A stretch of 64,000 nucleotides of DNA, taken from positions 532,953 through 596,952 of the forward strand of contig KN832884.1 in the NCBI GenBank assembly GCA_000827325.1. The letters run 5' to 3'. Shown in pieces: positions 56,233 through 64,000 of this stretch (position 1 is its first letter; each line of letters opens with the position of its first letter). Source of the DNA: Oidiodendron maius Zn (taxonomy: Eukaryota; Ascomycota; Leotiomycetes; Myxotrichaceae). The notes beneath the pieces are model-generated. The model worked only from the letters and a program-made list of their open reading frames with translations. It searched no databases and was not told the origin of the DNA. A program made the position numbers and the translations under genes.

Positions 56233-56502
56233 CTAGCAAGTCATAATCTTCATTTGAAAACTGGACAAAGGGTAACTTCTTGGCTGTCTGCCTTCTGCAG
56301 GCTGATAACTTTGGTACATAGCTAATGCAAAAGACGAGACCCATAAAATTCTCGAGGCGACCCCACTTCTTGTCTGATGAAGCATCGACATTGTCCATGT
56401 TTCTCTGCGGTGTCCAAACAACCCGTGTGCAAAGACGATGGTCGCGGCTGCTCTGTAGTTTGGTGGAGAAAATACTTCCTCAAGATCTATGCGGTCCTTC
56501 AC
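56233..56502 (-). pseudogene. alpha/beta hydrolase domain fragment
   Basis: The frame contains ATIVFAHGLFGHRRETWT, very close to the IVFVHGLGGHPRKTWT opening of the serine-esterase-like N-terminal domain that fungal NACHT/NB-ARC (NLR-like) proteins often carry. The continuation loses the expected sequence within about 30 residues and stops, and no downstream NB domain is visible. I read it as a relic. Confidence 0.4.
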
Positions 56503-57709
56503 TAATGCTTAAGTCGTCGAGGGTCGCGCTCGGTGGTCGGGAGACTGCAATCGTGCTCGATCCTCTTGCTATCAAACGTCCAATTGCGTTAGCACATCTT
56601 CACATATGAAGGTATAACACATTGATAGAGAGCAGCGATTCTCATGAACTTACCAACCATGCTACAAAGGTCCGTAATCGACCGCATCATGAATTGCTGC
56701 AACCTGGTTAGGTTTTGACGAGAGCCAAATCGAGACTTGATAGATTTCCTCGACGCCTTATAAATAAGGCTTCAATCAAGGCTACCGATTTTAGGTTGGC
56801 AACCTTGAGAAGTGCATGCGAGAAGACCAAACTTAATCGAAAAATACATGATTAAATCAATATATACTTATTCATCAGGATAGCCATATCTGTAGCCCTC
56901 TGGCTGTTTTGTCTTGCGAGGCGCAATAACGGCTCTCTCTTTATATCATCCATTATGCATGATTGGATGCCGCTTGGCTCCCGGTTGATCCGGTCTGCTC
57001 TAGCTTTCCCCCAATTGTCGGCAAAATAATTTGCTATTGTTAGGAGGTTGCCGGGCTGTTCGATATTAATTAGGAAGAGGACTTGCTCTATAGCATTCCT
57101 ATGGAACGGGAGGAGAAGTTGAGACGACCTGGTTCCAAAGCCCCTCTGAGAGCTCTGCGTTCCCTGGAGTAATAAAGGAAATCACCTTTGGGAGCCGGGG
57201 TAGCTTCATTACGAGAAGGAAAACGGTACCCTTAGCTGGTGACGGTAGCCAAGACAAATAAATCCCTGTAATCACCCGATGCTAATACACCACTAATTTT
57301 ACCTAGTCCGCATCTCCCATATCCACGGCACATTGAATGGCATTCGGAGCATCCCTTTCGCACTGCCACTCCCAACAAGACCTCTCTACTCATTGGGAAA
57401 TTTCCAGAAGATGATCCCTGTATCAGATGGCGTCTCGCAGGAGATGATGCCAATGATTGATCGACTTCTCGGAGCTATTCCGAAAAAGTTGCAATTGTGC
57501 TACTCCTGCAGGTACAGTGCTGATGGGATGTAAGACTAGCTGGATCTAGATCATAGTACCCTAGTCAATTTACAAATGCAGCAAACATGGAGAAAGACAT
57601 TTAACAATCGTTGTCTGCCAGCTCTTCGACAGTACATTGAAGCTCTCGTTCAACTTCTGGTCCATACGAAGAACTCTTGTAATCACTTTTGCCAATTTGA
57701 TCATTCACG
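56503..57709. other. gene-poor region
   Basis: No credible genes. The promoter of the cupredoxin gene lies at the right end. Confidence 0.4.
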
Positions 57710-58581
57710 ATGCTGCCTTTCGCTGCTCTGTTACTTCTTGCCCCCTCCATCTATGCTCAATCGAACGCAGTTCAGATTGTGACTGTAGGAGAAGGTGGCG
57801 CGATCCAATACAGCCCCGATACGATCACTGCAGCCGTGGGATCCCAAGTCGAGTTTCAATTCTTTGGCCCGGCACATTCAGTGGTTCAAGCAGACTTTTC
57901 CTCGCCATGCCAGCCATTCAATAGTGGAGCTGGATTTTTCGCCGGGATGCAAACGTCCGGCTCAGGACCGAACGTGAGTGTCTGCTGAGAAATGCCAAAA
58001 GTTTCCAGTCTAATCATTTAACAGCCAACAACCTTCACCATCACTGTCAATGATACGAAGCCAATCTGGTTCTACTGTGCTTTCCCAGGCCATTGCCAGG
58101 CTGGAATGGTTGGCGTGATCAATCCATCGTAGGTTCATTCATAACATTACTGCTTTATGACCTGCCAATTGACATGGATAGTTCCTCCGACTCTTCCGAG
58201 ACTCTTGCTCTCTTCCGTTCCGCAGCTGCCAACGCAGCAAAGAGCACTACGCCTGCTCAGCAACAGGGAGGCATCATCGGTCCCTTCATTGCTGCCACCA
58301 ACGGCACTGAGTCCTCAACATCGTCCGCTAGCAGCAGCCCATCTACTGCTTCCTCCGCCAGCTCTACCGCTGCCTCCACTTCGGGCTCATCCCCTGCTTC
58401 TAGTCCCAGCGCAGCGCCAACAACCACTGCCGCTAGCAACAGCACTGGTTCTGCATCTAGCTCTGCCGCAAGTACCAACCCCAGCACGACGTCTCCACCG
58501 ATACCTACCGGCGGTGCAGAGCGAACACATCAATTTACCCTGTTTGGCGTCCTTGCTGGACTTGTCGCTGCTCTGATCTAA
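57710..58581 (+). CDS. secreted serine-rich cupredoxin, GPI-anchored type (paralogue)
   Basis: Exons 57710..57973, 58025..58128 and 58182..58581 encode 255 residues. Signal peptide MLPFAALLLLAPSIYA; cupredoxin domain with copper ligands His56 (PAHSVV), Cys106 (FYCAF), His111 (GHC) and Met116 (AGMVG). A long alanine/serine/threonine-rich stalk follows and a hydrophobic C-terminus (FGVLAGLVAALI) suitable for GPI attachment. The later two splice junctions fall at the same places of the domain as in the gene at 35017-35775, which argues for a common ancestor. That gene has an additional intron near the signal peptide. Probable cell-surface protein of unknown function. Confidence 0.9.
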
Positions 58582-59590
58582 GAGCCAATTCTAATGTAGC
58601 ATCAATGCAAGGCTTGTCTCGTACTCCTGTGGCCAATGTTGAGACGAACCATGTCAGGTGATATCGAGTCACCAGTAGCTACCCTAGATGTAAAACTAGA
58701 GGTTCTAATTCTTGCTTAGTTAGCTAGGTACAGTATAATTCGCTTTTCAATTGACATTACCTCCAAGTCTTGGTTCGACTGTTTCAATCCGTCCTGCCAT
58801 AATAGTTTTTAAGCAAACTCTTGTGACATATCTAGTTCTGCCGGTCAAGTACAACTAGAATAACATGAAAGCCGCAATTCCGAGTAAGCTGCCTTCGTGC
58901 AGTCTTGATATCTCGTGCTACTTTCTGCAGAATAGCTTTTGCTACTGGTACTAGTCGACCACCAAATCAATTGGCGGCGGGTTTCTGATGAAAAGTTATT
59001 ACCATTGTTAAACAGATGTGCAGCTGCTCAGCACATTACCTATGACTCCTCTAGTCAAAAGCGCTTGCTAATTGTATCCCATCTGTCAACACTAATGAGG
59101 AAACATTCATTGTTGCTCATGCTGCAAAGATTGGCGTGCGATAAGTTCTGGTGATTAAGATCTGCCGCTAGTATTGTATTTTGATCACGATTGAGAGTAA
59201 ACGAGGGCTGCTTGGGGAACACAGGAAATAATTCCTACATGTCTGGTACTTGTTAAATAGTTACTTAAATCTTATTGTTTGCAAGCCCCGTGTTCAAATG
59301 GTAAATGGATGACTCGTCAGTTCTTGGGGCGAGACTATGATCTGCTTGGCTTAGTGATTCAAGCGAGGCGTTCGAGCTAAGTGGGGAGCAGCGGGAGATC
59401 GACGAGAGTAGGCAGGGGCTTTATATACCATCGTGTAATCGGGGTCGATATATATGCAACAAAGGGGAGTTCCGAATATTGCGTGAGACGAGCTGGAATG
59501 GCTGATTATGGATTCTGATGACAGTAAACGACAGGCTAGCGATAAATATTCAAAATGTGAGTTGGCCGAGAATATTCTGCAGGTATTATA
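58582..59590. other. intergenic
   Basis: No gene was recognised in about 1 kb. Confidence 0.45.
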
Positions 59591-60914
59591 TTAAATAGCA
59601 TAGACAAGCTGCAGTGTAACATATGATTGCGCAAGCGTCCCAGCAAACGACACCACGTCGCTCCATTTGACGGGGAGATAGAGGTACAACGGCACCGCAG
59701 CTACGGCGGAGCAGAAACCAACCCCTGCAAGAATCCATGTCCAAAACCATGCTTCCTTCGTCAATCTTATGCTTTGATATACCGGCATTACCATACTTGC
59801 GATGCTTGAGATCTGCATGATGGAGCTGGACACCAGCTGCCAGAAATCCGCATCACTCGTCGTTCCGATTGAGGGAGTAGAATGGACGAAGGAGAGGAAG
59901 GTGGTGACGAGCGAAACAAGGGAGAGGGTTGTGACTAGAATGATAAGAGTTGGCTGAGTCGAGGGTGCTTGTGGGTAAGCATTAACAGTGGTCACTTTTG
60001 GATTAAAAGTTTTGCCAAGTTTAGATCGTGATGGAGATAATGGGTCCCTGCAGGCGATTAGCTGCCGGTATACTCTAAGCTGAGAATTCTTACCACCATG
60101 TATCACTTTCTTCATTAATCAATAGACATGGCCTTTTATTCAGGATTTCGCCAGCTCTCAAAAAGCCAGACTGCAAGACTGACATTTTGCTTTTCAACGA
60201 GTTTAAGGTATGCTTGTCAAGATTCGTAACAGCTTCCGAGATGTGTCCTCGAAGAGTCAAAGCAAGGTCATATATGGAACGGAGATCATTCCGGGCACGC
60301 TCAAATGTCGCCTTTGCAAAAGGGTCGAGCGTTGAAAAGGTTGCGGGCTTGACATCTTCGCAAATGCGAGCGTAATGACCCAGTAGATCCTCTATCAACG
60401 GGCAAATTTGAAGGTCTTTTATTTCTCGAACGAGCTGATCTTCGGAAACGGAGTTTATGTACTGACGAACATAGTCATAATTCAAGTTGCCGTCTTTGCT
60501 CTCGATCTGTCGAGTAAGTTCCTCCGTATGAGGTGAGCCCCTGACGCTCCGAAGCTCTCGAGGGGTGACGCTCCCATATCTACCATCCGCATCATGTACC
60601 TTTTTGATAAACTTACAGGCCCACATCTCCAGATATATTAGATCGGAAGCTATTAAGCTAATGCTTCGGGACTTATGAAGCTTTTGGCTGGTCGGCGGAT
60701 CTGCATTAGGATCTACTCTTAGTTAGCCAAAATTTCAAAGCTAGTGAAAGTGAAAGTTGGCAAAAGTCTTACACAAATGCTCCAACCCGTCAACAAGAGG
60801 TCTTCTTCTCGGCTTCGACCGAGGGCTGTCTTTTGTTTGAACCGTCGAGTCTTTGGCTGGCATGTGACCGTCCGTTGGAGGGTTCATAAGGCCTCGAGGA
60901 TGCTCAAGTGGCAT
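59591..60914 (-). CDS. unknown protein with C-terminal membrane segments
   Basis: A three-exon model: 60914..60773, 60715..60094, 60047..59591, total 406 residues. The first intron uses GTAAGA and ends CTAAGAG, and joins EHL to LDPNADPPTSQKLHK. The second uses GTAAGA to CTGCAG and joins DTWW to DPLSPSRSK. The first about 60 residues are polar and basic. Residues about 60-245 are helical (IASDLIYLEMWACKFIKKVH, DLQICPLIEDLLGHYARICE). The C-terminus has four hydrophobic stretches from about residue 289 (LIILVTTLSLVSLVTTFLSF, then WFWTWILAGVGFCSAVAAVP) to the end. No family was recognised. The helical-plus-membrane layout suggests a membrane-anchored scaffold or receptor-like protein, but that is only a guess. 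Confidence 0.65.
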
Positions 60915-63329
60915 TGTGGTTACTATTTCTTCTTGTCACTGCATCACTGGAAACTGAAGTATGAAGAGGGATTTCCGAGGGACAGGTTGAGCTTTATAAC
61001 AATGTGTGGTTGGAGAAGACAAGGCTGTAGCACATGGCATAGCCACCTTGGGGGAGTGGCATTGCATAACGAGGCCGTTCTCTGGGCCATGGCTAGGCAA
61101 ACGCAGTGTAGCGCGAGCTGAATCCAGAAAGTGTAGTATCTCAAGTTGTGGCAAGTGTTGGAGAAAAGTTAACATCATTAGCCCTAAGCAAAATAACTGA
61201 CCATGAAGTCTATAGGGGGTTGGCGAGGCAGCAGGGAAGTGCCCACGTACCAGGGTGGACGGGTAAATCGATCGGTTCGCGAACCTAGCTCGTGCTTTGT
61301 GTACATCACACATCTCTGGTCGCGCTGAGATTTGAAGTAACCGATATTTCCTTCCCTTCATTGAATGTCTCTCTGTAACATCCGTATGCCATACGAGCGC
61401 TGAAGAATGAATTTCAATCACAATATTTTGGGGGTGAAATGTTCCTCAATGCCTACCTGTGGAGTCAGCAAGTATTGTTTCACTTCTCCCACAAATCGTA
61501 AGAAAAATTTAATTACATTGCTTAGTTTGGCATAGTGGCATGAAGATCAGTTTAAATTTTCATCCTTGGACTAGATTGGACAAAATCTTCACCTGCATGA
61601 AATATTTGAACTGAGCGTGCTGTGAACTTGGCAGGATAGGTAAAATCCATCGCATGTGACCGCCGAGTCTTGAGGATCTAGGGTTTGTGGCACAGGTTAT
61701 TCTCAAGCGTCAATATAGCTGACTAGCCGCACTTGTACGGTCCCATATGCTTAAGTCTCCGCAGCCTTGTGATTATCTCGACATCATGACGAGTATGAAG
61801 AATGTAAGAGGACAGGCAGCACTCATTCATCAAGTATACGTCGAGCATTTTGGGAACTAGGCCGATTCGTAAAGATAGTCGTATGAAATCGAGAGAGAAA
61901 CCTAGCGGCAATCGTCATCAGGGCAGCACTCGGGGAATAACTCTTCCATCGATGCGGCTTCGAGACTGTTGTCGATGGATTAAACGTCGTAGAATCATTT
62001 TCATCGTCTGCGATATTGTCGTTACTATGGCATCTGCCTATCTGTAAGCTATTGTAGCCAGAAAAAGGAACAGGCTCCAAGTAAAGTATGATCGTTGTTG
62101 TTTTGGTCACGACGCGCTGCCAGGTAAGCGACTGGTTGGACACCCGGTGTTAACGAGGCTCTCGAGTCATAAAAGGAGAATTTCTTCACGAAAATATGCC
62201 GAAAAGCTTAATGACTTAGCCGACTGCTGCTCGCAAGAGCGCTGACTCTGATCATGGAGCATTTTTGCTCATGGAAGCCAAGGAGAGCGCCGAATTGCCG
62301 AGTGAGACAACGCCAAAACACCTATGCTCTGCATCAAGTAGGGTACTTTGGAGACACTTGGTTCGTGCGTGTTGTACAAAATGACACGGTAGATACCACA
62401 AATCAAAAAAGAATTAAGAGGTGGAATAAGATGCGACTTTCAAAGGGATAGGGTCGGGTTTTCCGCCTGGTTTTCCGGTACATGTTGTGGAAACGCGAGA
62501 GTTTCAGGGCCCTGAAGAGTGTGCACTAGATTTTCTCATCCCATCATCCCTAGTGGTCTGATTTTATGCAGGAAGAGCAGAAGGCATAGAAACTGGGCGT
62601 CTGGTACAGGTTTGTGGGGGTTTACTGAAGCAGGGAGCATGAAGTAGCCATCGGGATCTCTTCGTTGGTCACGTCATTGCTCTGCGAGAAACAGGGAAGA
62701 AAGAAAGATGATAAGTGGATTCCGTAGCATTTCGATGCAACAACAGCAGTGCCTTCTCTGCCCTTGCCAGGGAATATATTGGTGGATAGTAAGCCAACTC
62801 GAGGCTGGGCTAGCGGTTGCGAGTCAGCAAAGTATCGTCCGATGCTGCTCGGGGCGAGAGGACTAGCCGCTGGAGATCAAAATGATAAAACAACTCAAGC
62901 CACTCATTGATGATGGTCTCACCGCTCTGATGTCCGCAGCAATAGGGGCCTTTGAGTGGCGGGAGGGAAGATACCACTTCGATCGTATCCCTTTTTATCC
63001 ACAGCCCTCTCTCGCTTCTCTATTCGGGCCCACCACCCCTAGGCTGCACACTTGCATTCTCAGTACAGCGCCAACGAGTACAGTTGGGATTCAAGTGCCG
63101 CACACGAGAGATAGGTAGAACTTTTCTCTCAGCATGCACAAGTATAAAGACTGTCGCCTGTCCGTTATCCTAGGATGTACTAGGTGTCCTTCGCTTTCTG
63201 ATAAATTACTGAACGAAATCGATACAAAGAGGTGGTCTATCTCACTCCATCTCCGCAACGTTTGCCGCTGCTTTTCGGATAGACGACTCTCTTTCGAGCC
63301 AACTTGATCTCCTACCACATCTCCTCGCG
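60915..63329. other. gene-poor region
   Basis: Several short frames (61823-62143 minus, 62882-63118 plus) have no recognisable domain. Nothing else was seen in 2.4 kb. Confidence 0.4.
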
Positions 63330-63981
63330 ATGCCGCTTTCAAAGTGCGACCAGTGTCGATCTCGCAAAAGAGAGGTAGGTATTTCTCCGATTTTGTGAGG
63401 AAAGGCAATGCTGATACATCAAGTGTGATCCGATCGATCGGGAGTGGCCCGGCGTGAAGTGCTATTACTGCGAAGACCACAACCACGAACGCTCAGTGCG
63501 GGCCTCCGAGTGGGATGGAATACGCATCGATCCGGCTGTCCTACTCCCATGTCAGGAGTTCATCTCTAGCACTGAGAATACCCACCTGCCTGACTCAAAT
63601 CACCACGAACAATCGTTTCAAGACACCTGGGATTGGGTTGAGGCCCAGCGAGCCAATTCTATTTTAGTCAGACTGGAAGCGGGCCCCCAGACTGATACTT
63701 CCAACCGTCAGAACGTTGGCAGTGACTTGCAGTCCTCTGCCATCACACTGGCTGGCGCAGAGAAGGGCGATCTCAAGGCCGTGGGTGGAGACAATGTGCT
63801 ATACGCCATGCCGGAGGAAGCCCTTGGATCCCAATATCAGTCCACGGCTATGGAGTACTCCGTTGAGCATGCCGTCGAAGACCGTGAGCCTCCCGCAAGC
63901 GCGGCGGATGGCCAGGAGAGCCGCAGCTCTCTCCCGAAATTGGCTGAAAACGACGGAGGAAACTGGGTCCAGGGAATCTGA
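63330..63981 (+). CDS. short Zn2Cys6-like protein with five-cysteine cluster
   Basis: Exons 63330..63374 and 63424..63981 (49-bp intron, GTAGGT to ATCAAG) encode 200 residues. The N-terminus MPLSKCDQCRSRKREC is a clear zinc-cluster start: Cys6, Cys9, Cys16, then Cys28 and Cys31 (VKCYYC). Where the sixth cysteine is expected the sequence reads EDHNHER, with histidines at 34 and 36 and Arg38. The rest is acidic and polar, without the usual middle homology region, and it ends soon after. It may be a DNA-binding protein with an altered sixth ligand, a truncated regulator, or a decaying gene. The first exon ends exactly at the common intron position within Zn clusters. Confidence 0.6.
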
Positions 63982-64000
63982 GGACTTTCCATCAAAACCT

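Noticed and set aside
61823-62143. 106-residue minus-strand frame
   Set aside because: No recognisable domain; random-looking composition and no promoter or splice signals.

Overview
The window comes from a filamentous ascomycete (Pezizomycotina). Supporting this are many short GT-AG introns of 45-70 bp, Zn2Cys6 transcription factors, GH11 and GH76 enzymes, serine-rich GPI cupredoxins, a Lhs1-type ER chaperone and an RPS5/RPS25 divergent pair. Leotiomycetes is my guess for the class; the sequence alone does not settle it. No rRNA, convincing tRNA, CRISPR array or intact transposase was found.

Left part (1-25 kb) is accessory in character. After a BTB/POZ gene cut by the window edge and a long gene-poor stretch come an aryl-alcohol-dehydrogenase-like aldo/keto reductase, a decayed membrane-protein gene and a GH11 xylanase whose upstream region carries XlnR-like and CreA-like sites. 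From 8 to 18 kb lies a compact set that looks like a small metabolic cluster without a recognisable backbone enzyme. It holds a membrane-anchored SAM methyltransferase divergent from an FAD amine-oxidase-like enzyme, an aldo/keto reductase divergent from a Zn2Cys6 regulator, and a 14-TM drug/metabolite exporter. A GACCGAC motif is shared by the regulator/AKR promoter and the exporter promoter. Next to it is a long Zn2Cys6 regulator that is clearly a pseudogene (two zinc-ligand Cys to Ser changes plus frameshifts). An intact regulator divergent from an alpha/beta hydrolase follows.

Middle part (26-47.6 kb) is mostly core genome: mitochondrial ADP/ATP carrier (with a 26-bp microexon), a coiled-coil protein, ribosomal proteins uS7/RPS5 and eS25/RPS25 from one divergent promoter, a DAP1-like cytochrome-b5-fold protein, a cupredoxin GPI protein, the histone-fold protein CENP-X/MHF2, an SDR pseudogene, the ER Hsp70 Lhs1, a GNAT acetyltransferase and a GH76 Dcw1/Dfg5-like enzyme.

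Right part (47.6-64 kb) is gene-poor and AT-rich. It carries minisatellite-like repeats, a possible LTR remnant, an unknown 608-aa membrane protein, a small four-cysteine protein, a fragment of an alpha/beta hydrolase domain, a second cupredoxin GPI protein, an unknown protein with about four C-terminal membrane segments, and a very short protein with a five-cysteine variant of the Zn2Cys6 motif.

Splice sites were placed by eye from GT-AG signals, reading-frame continuity and family resemblance. Several introns are multiples of three without stops (RPS5, the 12.9-kb regulator, the GNAT gene), so a naive open frame would over-extend those proteins.
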